NCBI RefSeq assembly: GCF_015594925.2
Contig: NZ_CP087591.1
Coordinates: 1,426,001-1,490,000 of the forward strand
Origin: Vibrio sp. VB16
GTDB taxonomy: Bacteria; Pseudomonadota; Gammaproteobacteria; Enterobacterales; Vibrionaceae
Direction of reading: 5' to 3'
DNA: 64,000 nt
Part shown: positions 1-8,312 of the stretch, in pieces
Position numbering within the stretch: the first letter of the stretch is position 1
Layout of the letters: every line of letters begins with the position of its first letter
Position numbers and translations under genes: made by a program
Notes under the pieces: model-generated
Database searches by the model: none
What the model was told of the DNA's origin: nothing
Seen by the model: the letters and a program-made list of their open reading frames with translations, nothing else

Positions 1-510
1 ATAGAAATTCAGTATTACAAAACCCCTTACGGTGAACTTCTTTTGGGTAGTTATGACAACCAACTTTGCATCTGTGATTGGCGTTATCGAAACATGCGGA
101 ATGCAATAGATAACCGTATAACGGGTAAGCTACAAGCTCAATATGTAGAAAAAGATAATGAGGTATTATCGGAAACCAGAAACCAGTTGTCCGAATATTT
201 CAGTTCTAGAAGACGGGACTTTGAGCTACCACTTTTATTTGTAGGTACTGAGTTTCAAAAGCAAGTCTGGCGTCAGCTTGTATTGGTTTCGTTTGGAGAT
301 ACATCGACGTATTTAAATCTCGCGAAAGCGATAGGTAATAAAGATGCCGTTCGAGCGGTAGCTAACGCTAATGGAGCGAATGCGCTGTCAATCATTGTAC
401 CGTGTCATAGGATAATAGGTAGTAATGGACAGCTTGTTGGCTACGCTGGTGGATTAGAGGCCAAACGAAAACTTATCATGTTAGAACAAGATATGTTTGC
501 ACCTCAATAG
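1..510 (+). CDS. ogt: Methylated-DNA--protein-cysteine methyltransferase (partial, 5' end outside window)
   Basis: This is the C-terminal part of an O6-alkylguanine/O4-alkylthymine DNA repair methyltransferase, which moves the alkyl group from DNA to its own cysteine. The reading frame is open from the first base of the window, so the true start lies upstream. The PCHRII active-site motif is visible with the acceptor Cys codon at 403-405, followed by the usual G-YAGG-KR--L--E segment of the family. The helix-turn-helix part (ALANANG-like 'VANANGANALSIIVPCH') is intact. The protein ends normally at a TAG. It is convergent with the chloride transporter gene, only 18 bp away. The family assignment is secure; ogt rather than ada C-domain is inferred from the absence of an Ada N-terminal domain in what can be seen. 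Confidence 0.93.
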   Translation: MEIQYYKTPYGELLLGSYDNQLCICDWRYRNMRNAIDNRITGKLQAQYVEKDNEVLSETRNQLSEYFSSRRRDFELPLLFVGTEFQKQVWRQLVLVSFGDTSTYLNLAKAIGNKDAVRAVANANGANALSIIVPCHRIIGSNGQLVGYAGGLEAKRKLIMLEQDMFAPQ

Positions 511-528
511 AGCCCAAACTGTTAGTAA

Positions 529-1944
529 TTAGAGCTCCCAATTCTTGTGTTTTAATTCAAGTAGCGCAGCATACAATGGTTTTCCGCCCATGGCTTGAGC
601 GACAAATGTCGCGCCGAAACACGTGACCATGATAGGTAGAATTAATTGATAGTTGTTAGAAATCTCAACAACGAGCACGACTCCGGTTAACGGTGTTCGC
701 AAACTAGCGGCAATAAGCGCCCCCATTCCTGCCACTGCGTAGGTCCCTGCATCTGTAGAAAAATTGGGCACCAAATCATGTATTAAGACGCCATAAGTTA
801 AACCAAAGAATGTACCTAGGGTCAGAATAGGTGCAAAAATACCACCGGGCGCACCAGAACCAAAACAGGCAATGGTACCGAACATTCTTAGTGCGAAAAA
901 TAATGCCATTATCATCCAAGGTTGCGGCGTAGAAAATAGCTCCGTGATTGCCGGTAAGCTGCCCCCAGATAGGATAGGGTAGGTAACGTGTACTAGCGAA
1001 AACACTGCGCCAAATATTGCGCCAGTAATGACTAGGCGGTAAATATTCGAACCATGATAGTTTTTAAACCAACTGGTGGCCTTTAATATCCACTGATTGA
1101 AATAAACACCGACAATACCAAACAGCATACCCAGAGCGGCGAATGTAGGTAAAGACCCTAATGGTGGCGTAGCAAAACTCGGTATTAACAGTATCGCGTT
1201 TTGACCATTGAGATACTCCATGACGATGGTTGCGGCAATGACAGACAAAGTTACGCACTTAATTGATATTACGTTGTAGCTAAACTGTCTTCGCATTTCT
1301 TCGTTAACAAACAAGATCGCCGTCAGTGGGGTATTGAATGCGGCTGCGAGACCCGCGGCTGATCCAGCGGCAATTAAGATATGCTGCGCGTGTTCAAATT
1401 TGTGGGCTTTACTCGCTACCATCCTGCCAACTGCCCCACCAAGTTGGATTGATGGTCCTCCTCGACCCAAGATCATGCCAGATCCTATCGTCAGTGTGGC
1501 GGCAATAAACTTAATAGGTAATATACGCTTCCAACGAATATCGTGTTCACCAACTAAAGCGCCTTCTATGTGTGGAATACCACTGCCTTCGGCTTCAGGT
1601 GCAAAACGATATGTTAACCAGAAACCTAGAGCTGCCATGGCGGCACCACTAATTACAATGACTGAAGCCTGAAAGATAAATTGATCAGGGACTTGATTAT
1701 CGATAAAGGAGATACGAAGCTCAAGAATCCAGTTGATGAAGATATTAAAATAAGAGACAAGAATACCGGCAAGCGTTCCAACGATTCCCGATAGCAGAAC
1801 AACAATAAAATAGTCACTTTGACTCGAAAAAAAGCTGGGAATGAATGTTGGCCGTGAAAGTCTTGCCATAATAAAAATGTCATCCCTGTTGTTAGCTGTT
1901 GAAAAATAAAATGGAATAGGCTGTAAAGCGCGCAATAGTAACAT
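529..1944 (-). CDS. ClC-family chloride channel/antiporter with gating glutamate replaced by glycine
   Basis: This is an inner-membrane ClC protein with about ten or more hydrophobic helices. The signature loops are present in order: GSGIP (selectivity filter serine), a GRxGP loop, an NEEMRRQFSY segment carrying the internal proton glutamate, GSGAPGGIFAP, and the C-terminal GGKPLY tyrosine. In E. coli ClcA the second loop is GREGP, and its glutamate (E148) gates the pore and couples chloride to protons. Here the codon at 1459-1461 is GGA, giving GRGGP. No CBS domains follow. The frame opens at 1944, but an in-frame ATG at 1869 (MARLSRP) removes an unusual 25-residue leader and fits family N-termini better; neither has a strong ribosome site. 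The family is certain, but the transport mode (antiporter or uncoupled chloride conductance) is open. Confidence 0.9.
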   Translation of the reverse strand: MLLLRALQPIPFYFSTANNRDDIFIMARLSRPTFIPSFFSSQSDYFIVVLLSGIVGTLAGILVSYFNIFINWILELRISFIDNQVPDQFIFQASVIVISGAAMAALGFWLTYRFAPEAEGSGIPHIEGALVGEHDIRWKRILPIKFIAATLTIGSGMILGRGGPSIQLGGAVGRMVASKAHKFEHAQHILIAAGSAAGLAAAFNTPLTAILFVNEEMRRQFSYNVISIKCVTLSVIAATIVMEYLNGQNAILLIPSFATPPLGSLPTFAALGMLFGIVGVYFNQWILKATSWFKNYHGSNIYRLVITGAIFGAVFSLVHVTYPILSGGSLPAITELFSTPQPWMIMALFFALRMFGTIACFGSGAPGGIFAPILTLGTFFGLTYGVLIHDLVPNFSTDAGTYAVAGMGALIAASLRTPLTGVVLVVEISNNYQLILPIMVTCFGATFVAQAMGGKPLYAALLELKHKNWEL

Positions 1945-2301
1945 ATCTCTGAAGCGAGTTAGCCTACTTCACGTCTCAATAAATGTGAACTAACATCTCG
2001 GTTTTGCAGTTTAGAGCTCTAAATTCTTGCTTTTTTGATGAAACCTACCACACTTAAAATGTAAGACAAGAGCAACCCAATAACATGGAGGCAATTGAAG
2101 TCTTACTTACAATTAGAGTGGAATAATAGAACATTTTTTAATCCTCGTAATCAATTGGAATACTTAACGTAGTATCTCCATTACGCATACTCACGAGTGA
2201 GTCACGAGGTGTTAAAGGCGTACGAAAGCTTGTACGCCTTTTTGCATTTTATAATTTTATCATTTCCCCTATACTCCGTTATCTTATTATAGGAGTAGTC
2301 C
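1945..2301. other. Intergenic region between divergent clc-like gene and yeiR
   Basis: This 357-bp stretch has no convincing protein gene. It must hold promoters for both flanking genes. Its main visible element is a strong plus-strand intrinsic terminator at 2214-2245 that has no obvious upstream plus-strand gene, which suggests a small non-coding RNA ending there. Confidence 0.6.
2214..2245 (+). terminator. Orphan intrinsic terminator (possible sRNA 3' end)
   Basis: A perfect 10-bp inverted repeat, AAAGGCGTAC and GTACGCCTTT, encloses an 8-nt loop and runs into TTTTT on the plus strand. The minus strand lacks a T-tract. The nearest upstream plus-strand gene ends at 510, so the terminator does not belong to a visible protein gene. 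Confidence 0.8.
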
Positions 2302-3282
2302 ATGTCTCAGCGCGTTCCAACAAATATAATCACAGGTTTTTTAGGCACAGGAAAAACAACCTCCATTCTTAATCTGCTTAAACAAAAGCCGAGCAATGAA
2401 ACTTGGGCAGTATTAGTGAATGAATTTGGTGAAATTGGAATCGATGGTGCGATCCTCAGTGACAGTGGAGCACTTATTAAAGAAGTCCCTGGAGGCTGTA
2501 TGTGCTGCACGGCGGGTGTCCCTATGTCAGTTGGCATTAATGCATTGTTGAGACTGAAACCTGACAGATTGCTCATTGAACCAACAGGCTTAGGTCATCC
2601 TAAGCAGGTTGTGGCGACATTAACATCGACGCAGTATCAAAATTATGTTGACCTAAAAGCGACGATCGCACTCGTCGATCCACGTTACTTTTCTGACGAA
2701 CGCTACACGAGTAACCAAAATTTCAATGATCAACTTGCTAGTGCCGATATTATCATTGGCAATAAGGCCGAAAAATGTTCTGAAATCGATATTGCTGCGT
2801 TTGAAACTTGGATTGAACAACAAGAACCTAAAAAGCAGAAGTTTACATTGACATCTCAAGGTGAGTTTAGTCTCTCATTTTTAGAGATTGAGCGAAGTGA
2901 AGGTACCATTTCAGCGCATATCGAACCACATCACCATGAACACGCGAGTATGGAACCGCAATTTGAGATACCACCGGGTGAGAAATTCATTCGTAAGGAA
3001 AATAAAGGGCAGGGCTATCACAGTTGTGGTTGGCTTTTTGGGGCGGAAATAACGTTCGACTTTAATGGTATGTTTTCTATGCTCACTGCGTTGACTGCTG
3101 AGAGAGTTAAGGGGGTCGTTAATACTGACAAAGGCTGCTTTGCCTATAATGTCTCAAATGGCGTGGTGTCCGTGAATGAGCTTACACTGAGTGGTTTTGA
3201 AACTCGCATAGAGGTGATCGACAACGCATTGTTGCCTTGGGATGACTTGGAAAAAGTATTGATCGATCTTTCTGATGTATAA
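2302..3282 (+). CDS. yeiR: Zinc-binding COG0523 GTPase, YeiR type
   Basis: This is a cytoplasmic P-loop GTPase of the CobW/COG0523 family, proteins thought to deliver or manage zinc and other metals. The N-terminus carries the Walker A motif GFLGTGKTT. The metal-binding CxCC motif lies in GGCMCCTAG, and the guanine-specificity segment GNKAEKC follows. A His-rich run (HHHEH) separates the G domain from the C-terminal CobW domain. Whole-length resemblance to E. coli YeiR is strong, including EPTGLGHPKQ and the GQGY-CGW segment. The start at 2302 has AGGAG upstream. The gene stands alone and ends at a hairpin terminator (3311-3363). I found no clear Zur box. The family call is very secure; the in vivo metal client is unknown. 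Confidence 0.93.
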   Translation: MSQRVPTNIITGFLGTGKTTSILNLLKQKPSNETWAVLVNEFGEIGIDGAILSDSGALIKEVPGGCMCCTAGVPMSVGINALLRLKPDRLLIEPTGLGHPKQVVATLTSTQYQNYVDLKATIALVDPRYFSDERYTSNQNFNDQLASADIIIGNKAEKCSEIDIAAFETWIEQQEPKKQKFTLTSQGEFSLSFLEIERSEGTISAHIEPHHHEHASMEPQFEIPPGEKFIRKENKGQGYHSCGWLFGAEITFDFNGMFSMLTALTAERVKGVVNTDKGCFAYNVSNGVVSVNELTLSGFETRIEVIDNALLPWDDLEKVLIDLSDV

Positions 3283-3310
3283 GAATAGATAAAGGGGATG
3301 TGGGAACGAT

Positions 3311-3363
3311 CGGGTTTGAACGCCTTGACTTCGTGTTGCTATTCGGCCTTCAAACCCGTTTTC
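3311..3363. terminator. Bidirectional terminator between yeiR and ylqF
   Basis: CGGGTTTGAA at 3311-3320 pairs perfectly with TTCAAACCCG at 3349-3358. The stem extends by GCC/GGC past one C-C mismatch, and TTTTCTT follows on the plus strand. It separates the convergent yeiR and ylqF genes. Confidence 0.75.
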
Positions 3364-4308
3364 TTATCGCTTATTTCGCAAGTAGCGTTTACGGCGTTCT
3401 TCTTTTTTCTTTATTTGTGCTTCTTGTTTTCTTACCGTCTCAATTTCAACATCAATGAGTTCTTGTGTGATCATTTCTGGTAACTCTAACGTCACTTGCC
3501 CCAGCGTTCCGTTGCGAAGCTCATGTAATAGAATTTCAGAGGCTTTATGGAGGTCTACCCTACCTCCTGCACGTAAGCAACCGCGCTTCGCACCGATCGC
3601 TTCCATTAGCTCGATATCACTATCAGACAGTTCTTCCAATTGATAACGCTCTTTTAAAAGTTCTGGGTATTGTTTTGCAAGGTATTCGACAGTATAAAAG
3701 GCGACTTCTATGTATTCCATCGCCGTATCCTTAACGGCGCCAGTTGCTGCCAAACGGAAGCCACTGTGTGGGTTCTCTACTTTAGGCCATAGAATACCTG
3801 GAGTGTCCGATAGAACAATACCATTTTGAAGGTTGATGCGTTGTTGTCGACGAGTAACCGCGGGTTGGTTACCTGTTTGAGCAATAGCACGGCCTGCAAG
3901 TGTATTGATAATTGTGGATTTGCCGACGTTCGGTATACCCATAATCATGGTGCGAATGTTTTTGCCCATATCTTCGCGATGAGGTGCGAGTTTACGGCAC
4001 AACTCCATAATTTTATGTACTTCTTGAGGGTTTGACGTAGTTATCGCCATCGCCTTAACGCCTTGCTCTTTTTCGAAATGCTCTATCCAACGTTGAGTCA
4101 ATTCTGGATCAGACAGGTCCCGTTTATTGAGAACCTTAACGCAAGGCTTATCACCACGTAATGTCGATATCATTGGATTTTCACTACTAAATGGAATGCG
4201 AGCATCTAATACTTCTATGATGACATCTATCTGAGGAATAACTTCTTCAATTTCCTTACGAGCTTTGTGCATATGGCCCGGATACCATTGAATTATGTTG
4301 TTAACCAT
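3364..4308 (-). CDS. ylqF: Ribosome biogenesis GTPase YlqF/RbgA
   Basis: This is a circularly permuted GTPase of the YlqF/RbgA family that assists late 50S subunit maturation. The G motifs appear in permuted order: G4 (NKRDLSD) comes before G1 (GIPNVGKST) and G3 (DTPG). The N-terminus IIQWYPGHMHKA is the hallmark of the family. The C-terminal helical domain ends in a Lys/Arg-rich tail typical of RNA binding. The 314-residue length is normal. The gene is monocistronic on the minus strand, convergent with yeiR. RbgA is essential in Bacillus but often dispensable in gammaproteobacteria. Confidence 0.95.
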   Translation of the reverse strand: MVNNIIQWYPGHMHKARKEIEEVIPQIDVIIEVLDARIPFSSENPMISTLRGDKPCVKVLNKRDLSDPELTQRWIEHFEKEQGVKAMAITTSNPQEVHKIMELCRKLAPHREDMGKNIRTMIMGIPNVGKSTIINTLAGRAIAQTGNQPAVTRRQQRINLQNGIVLSDTPGILWPKVENPHSGFRLAATGAVKDTAMEYIEVAFYTVEYLAKQYPELLKERYQLEELSDSDIELMEAIGAKRGCLRAGGRVDLHKASEILLHELRNGTLGQVTLELPEMITQELIDVEIETVRKQEAQIKKKEERRKRYLRNKR

Positions 4309-4440
4309 TTATTAGCCTTTAAAATTTTTGTCTACTGAGGGGCATACTCTGCCTGTCTCAAACGAATTGTGGCGATTCTAACATTATCTATTCAATAACG
4401 GAAAACTGTCTAATGGCACATTTATCACTATTTTTAGTTG

Positions 4441-4484
4441 AGCGTACACTTGTACGCTGATATTCTAGAGTACAAGTGTACTCT
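4441..4484. promoter_or_regulatory. Tandem FabR-like operators upstream of desaturase
   Basis: Two 18-bp palindromes lie side by side. Site 1 at 4441-4458 is AGCGTACACTTGTACGCT and site 2 at 4467-4484 is AGAGTACAAGTGTACTCT. Each has 8-bp arms around a 2-bp centre. They closely resemble the FabR operator (AGCGTACA-NN-TGTNCGCT type) found before fabA and fabB. They sit 16-59 bp before the ATG at 4500, so binding would block the promoter or leader. Confidence 0.8.
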
Positions 4485-4499
4485 CAAACGGCAAGGATT

Positions 4500-5627
4500 A
4501 TGAACTCAAGCAATAAACCACCACTAATCTGGCTTAACGCCTTAGTATTTGCAATTACCGCTATATTGGCATTAGTCGTCGCACCACTTTACGGATATTA
4601 TCAAGGGTACGGATGGGAACATGGTTTATGGTTCCTCGTTGCCTTCAGCTTTTGTAACCTTTCGATTACAGCCGGGTATCACCGATTATGGGCTCACAAA
4701 GCCTATGATGCTCATTCTAGCTTGAAGTACATTTATGCGATTGGTGGTGCTTTTGCTCTGCAAAATAGCATTCTTCATTGGTCTTCAGATCATCGGCCAC
4801 ACCATAAGTTCGTTGATAACAACGAGAAAGACCCTTATTCAGCGAAAAGAGGATTTTGGTATTCTCATATTGGTTGGATGCTCAGAAATTATAACGAAGA
4901 GATCTACCACGAGTATGGTAACTGTCGAGATCTGCAAAAAGACAAAGTGGTGATGTGGCAGCATAAGTATTATCTCGCATTGGCGTTGCTCACTAATTTT
5001 GGCATACCGATTCTGTTAGGGTTGATATATAACGATTTGTTAGGAATGATATTAATTGTCGGTGCCGTTAGATTGTTTATGAGCCATCATTCGACGTTTT
5101 TTATCAATTCCTTGGCTCATATCTGGGGTTCACAACCCTACACAACCAAAAATACGGCAAGAGACAATGGTATTTTGGCTGTGTTCACCTTCGGTGAGGG
5201 GTATCATAATTTCCATCATACCTTTGAAAATGATTACCGCAATGGGATCTGCTGGTGGCAATATGACCCAACAAAATGGTTGATTAAGAGCTGTTCGTGG
5301 GTTGGCTTAGCGAATAATTTAAGGGTGACACCAAAGCTAAGAATTGAAAAAGCAAAAGCTTTAGCTTTACTGAGCAAGGTTAAGAATAATCTTAGTGAAG
5401 TGCCAAATAATGTGCAGGTTGCGATTCGGCTGCAAGACGAATGCGAGTTGTTGGTTAGGTACATGAATGATTACTACGAGATTAAGAAGAAGCTGCTTGA
5501 AGGTAAAAAAGAGACCTTGGTTAAACGCTATGAGCACTCTGTTCTTAAGGTTGAGTATGAACAAATTAAAATGCGCTTACATGAACAGCAATTAGCATGG
5601 AATCGTATGGTAAAGCAGTACGCTTAG
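4500..5627 (+). CDS. Membrane acyl-CoA delta-9 desaturase
   Basis: This is a di-iron fatty acyl desaturase of the inner membrane (stearoyl-CoA desaturase/OLE1-like), which introduces a cis double bond aerobically. All three histidine boxes are present: HRLWAH, HRPHH and HNFHH. About four hydrophobic helices surround them. The start at 4500 is chosen because AAGGA precedes it at good spacing; an upstream in-frame ATG at 4476 lies inside the second operator palindrome. The C-terminal third is a hydrophilic, charged helical extension after the last His box. Two FabR-like operators just upstream imply repression when membrane unsaturation is high. The gene is monocistronic, with a strong terminator at 5652. 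Confidence 0.93.
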   Translation: MNSSNKPPLIWLNALVFAITAILALVVAPLYGYYQGYGWEHGLWFLVAFSFCNLSITAGYHRLWAHKAYDAHSSLKYIYAIGGAFALQNSILHWSSDHRPHHKFVDNNEKDPYSAKRGFWYSHIGWMLRNYNEEIYHEYGNCRDLQKDKVVMWQHKYYLALALLTNFGIPILLGLIYNDLLGMILIVGAVRLFMSHHSTFFINSLAHIWGSQPYTTKNTARDNGILAVFTFGEGYHNFHHTFENDYRNGICWWQYDPTKWLIKSCSWVGLANNLRVTPKLRIEKAKALALLSKVKNNLSEVPNNVQVAIRLQDECELLVRYMNDYYEIKKKLLEGKKETLVKRYEHSVLKVEYEQIKMRLHEQQLAWNRMVKQYA

Positions 5628-5651
5628 CCCTTTGAACTTTACACGATTACC

Positions 5652-5683
5652 AGAGCCAGCATTAACGCTGGCTCTTTTTTTTG
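5652..5683 (+). terminator. Intrinsic terminator of desaturase gene
   Basis: AGAGCCAGC and GCTGGCTCT form a 9-bp stem with an ATTAAC loop, followed by a run of eight or more T. Confidence 0.9.
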
Positions 5684-6066
5684 CCCGCCAACATTCAACG
5701 CCCAACTCTTGTTATAACCTCAATCCAATCATTATGCTGATGGTTCAATACGTCCTTGTGCTTAGCTTTAGGTTACTTACCGATGGGGTTTTATATCCAT
5801 TGATGACTGCGACTAAATGGGTTGTAAGGTTTTAGCTATTAGATTGATAGAATTTTTCCGCTTAATCTGAGTTAAATTAGTCAGTATGCTTGTGAGAACA
5901 AACTGTTGAGCATTGTTTTAGTTTGATATACATTAATAATGTTACGCGTAACGTAAGATTAACTGAAAGAAATTTTTTAATACTTCGGTCTCATCTTTGT
6001 ACTACTATTTTGAAGGTATGACTTGTCAATGAATGACCCAATAGCTAATTACCTTATGAGAACTAT
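5684..6066. other. Upstream region of zwf with GTTACGCGTAAC palindrome
   Basis: No credible gene is seen here. It must carry the zwf promoter. A perfect 12-bp palindrome GTTACGCGTAAC lies at 5941-5952, about 115 bp before the zwf start, and could be an operator for a sugar-responsive regulator. It does not match the HexR consensus I know, so no regulator is assigned. Confidence 0.45.
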
Positions 6067-7584
6067 ATGAATAATTTAGAAAAAATTGTTGGTCCAGAAA
6101 ACAACACCATTGTGATATTTGGTGCTTCTGGTGACCTTACACATCGTAAGTTAATTCCTGCTCTATATCATTTGTACGCAAATGGAATGCTGCCTACTGA
6201 TTTTGCCATTCTCGGGGTAAGCAGAACCGCGTATAACGATATGAGTTTTAGAGAGAAACTTAAGGCGTCGTTGATAAAAAACGAAAAAGTGCAAACCGAG
6301 TTACTAGAAGAATTTTGTAACCACCTATATTACGTTGCAATCAATACATCGAACTCGACAGAGTATGTTGTGTTAAGCGATAAGCTTAGCGAGCTTGAGC
6401 AAAAACACGAAACAGGTGGCAATACCATCTACTACTTATCCACGCCACCCAGCTTGTATGGCGTTATTCCAGAATGTTTAGCAGAAGCAAAGCTTAACGA
6501 TGAAAGTCACGGTTGGAAAAATCTTATTGTTGAAAAGCCATTTGGATACGACTTAGCGTCTGCTCAATCTCTCGATCTGCAGATTCATGCCTGCTTTAAA
6601 GAACATCAAATCTATCGTATCGACCATTATCTTGGCAAAGAAACGGTGCAAAACCTCTTGGTTATGCGTTTCTCAAATGCCATGTTCGAACCACTGTGGA
6701 ACCTTAGATATATAGATCACGTTGAGATTACTTCCGCCGAATTTTTGGGCGTAGAGGAACGTGGTGGTTATTATGATGGCGCAGGCGCGGTTAGAGACAT
6801 GTTTCAGAATCACCTGCTTCAAGTGCTTGCAATGGTTGGTATGGAACCGCCTTCAGTGATCAACGCGGATTCCATACGAGATGAAGTGGTTAAGGTCATG
6901 CAATGTTTCAGACCATTAAACGAAGAAGATCTAAAGAATAATTTGGTTTTAGGTCAATACACCGAATCTATGGTACGCGGTAAGCAACTTCCCGGATACC
7001 GCGAAGAGCACGGTGTATCGGAGGACTCACGAACAGAGACCTATGTTGGTTTGAAAATGTTTATAGATAATTGGCGTTGGGCTGGTGTGCCTTTTTATGT
7101 TCGTACTGGAAAACGTTTGCCAACTCGTGTCACAGAGGTTGTTATTCATTTTAAAAATACGCCACATCCAGTCTTTGGCGTCAATGCGCCAGAGAATAAA
7201 CTTATCATTCGAATTCAGCCGGACGAAGGGATTTTACTCAGTTTTGGTCTAAAAAAGCCTGGTGCCGGTTTTGAGGCGAAAGAAGTTTCGATGGACTTCC
7301 ATTACGAAGACCTACAAGAGACGAATATGCTTACCGCCTATGAACGATTGATTCTGGACTGTATGAAGGGAGATGCGACCTTGTTTGCTCGTACTGATGC
7401 CGTAGAAGCTTGTTGGCAATTTGTTCAACCGATTTTGGATCATAAACAAAATCCAGAACATCTGTTTGGTTATGCTGCGGGAACCTGGGGACCAATACAA
7501 GCCGATCAGTTGCTTCATGATGACAATCGAAAATGGCGATTCCCATGTAAAAACTTAACTAACACCGATTATTGCGAGTTATAG
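6067..7584 (+). CDS. zwf: Glucose-6-phosphate 1-dehydrogenase
   Basis: The enzyme oxidises glucose-6-phosphate to 6-phosphogluconolactone with NADP+ and is the entry step of the oxidative pentose-phosphate and Entner-Doudoroff routes. The N-terminal Rossmann motif GASGDLTHRKLIPAL and the active-site RIDHYLGKE segment are intact, as are the conserved EKPFG and RTGKRLP stretches. The 505-residue length is close to the usual 490-500. It is the first gene of a tight zwf-pgl-gnd operon: pgl starts 2 bp after the stop. The ATG at 6067 follows only a weak ribosome-binding sequence. Confidence 0.96.
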   Translation: MNNLEKIVGPENNTIVIFGASGDLTHRKLIPALYHLYANGMLPTDFAILGVSRTAYNDMSFREKLKASLIKNEKVQTELLEEFCNHLYYVAINTSNSTEYVVLSDKLSELEQKHETGGNTIYYLSTPPSLYGVIPECLAEAKLNDESHGWKNLIVEKPFGYDLASAQSLDLQIHACFKEHQIYRIDHYLGKETVQNLLVMRFSNAMFEPLWNLRYIDHVEITSAEFLGVEERGGYYDGAGAVRDMFQNHLLQVLAMVGMEPPSVINADSIRDEVVKVMQCFRPLNEEDLKNNLVLGQYTESMVRGKQLPGYREEHGVSEDSRTETYVGLKMFIDNWRWAGVPFYVRTGKRLPTRVTEVVIHFKNTPHPVFGVNAPENKLIIRIQPDEGILLSFGLKKPGAGFEAKEVSMDFHYEDLQETNMLTAYERLILDCMKGDATLFARTDAVEACWQFVQPILDHKQNPEHLFGYAAGTWGPIQADQLLHDDNRKWRFPCKNLTNTDYCEL

Positions 7585-7586
7585 AG

Positions 7587-8309
7587 ATGAATTATCAAGT
7601 TTTTGAAAGTCCTGAAGCAGTGATTCATTCTCTCTCAGAAAGATTACTTTATCTTAGTCAAGAAGAGAGACCTGTACATGTTTCATTGTCAGGAGGCAGT
7701 ACGCCTAAATTATTGTTCAAAAGATTAGCGCAAACGCCATATAACGAAGGTATCAACTGGGCAAACCTTCACTTTTGGTGGGGAGATGAACGGTGTGTAG
7801 AACCGACGGATCCCGAGAGTAACTTTGGTGAAGTAAATGAACTATTATTCAAAAAAATATCGATTCCGGAAGTTAATATTCATCGCATTTTGGGTGAAAA
7901 TGATCCGAGCCAAGAGGCGAAAAGATTTTCTGATGAAATGATTCAACAGATCCAGAGCAATAATGGTCTTCCAGAATTTGATTGGATTATATTGGGCATG
8001 GGAGCCGATGGTCATACCGCCTCTCTTTTCCCTAATAGAACTGACTACTTAGAATCAGCCATCGCCATTGTTGCGACTCATCCCGAAAGTGGTCAAATCA
8101 GAGTCTCGAAAAGCGCACGTTTGATCGAAAATGCGAAGCGAATAACGTATTTAGTACTGGGTGAAAACAAAGCATCGATACTTAAAGAAATTCAACAGAA
8201 CTCAGCCGAAAAACTACCCTATCCGGCGGCAAGAATTAAGTCCACCAATGGTCAAACAGAGTGGTTTTTAGATTTACAGGCAGCAAAGATGCTGTCTCAC
8301 GGAGAATAA
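7587..8309 (+). CDS. pgl: 6-Phosphogluconolactonase (DevB type)
   Basis: It hydrolyses 6-phosphogluconolactone to 6-phosphogluconate in the cytoplasm. The SLSGGSTPK motif near the N-terminus, WWGDERCV, and GMGADGHTASLFP are all hallmarks of the DevB/SOL family. I place the start at the ATG at 7587 (MNYQVF), not the in-frame TTG at 7572, which would overlap the end of zwf. Only a weak GAG lies upstream, so translation is probably coupled to zwf. The predicted 240 residues match the family. Middle gene of the zwf-pgl-gnd operon. Confidence 0.94.
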   Translation: MNYQVFESPEAVIHSLSERLLYLSQEERPVHVSLSGGSTPKLLFKRLAQTPYNEGINWANLHFWWGDERCVEPTDPESNFGEVNELLFKKISIPEVNIHRILGENDPSQEAKRFSDEMIQQIQSNNGLPEFDWIILGMGADGHTASLFPNRTDYLESAIAIVATHPESGQIRVSKSARLIENAKRITYLVLGENKASILKEIQQNSAEKLPYPAARIKSTNGQTEWFLDLQAAKMLSHGE

Positions 8310-8312
8310 AAA

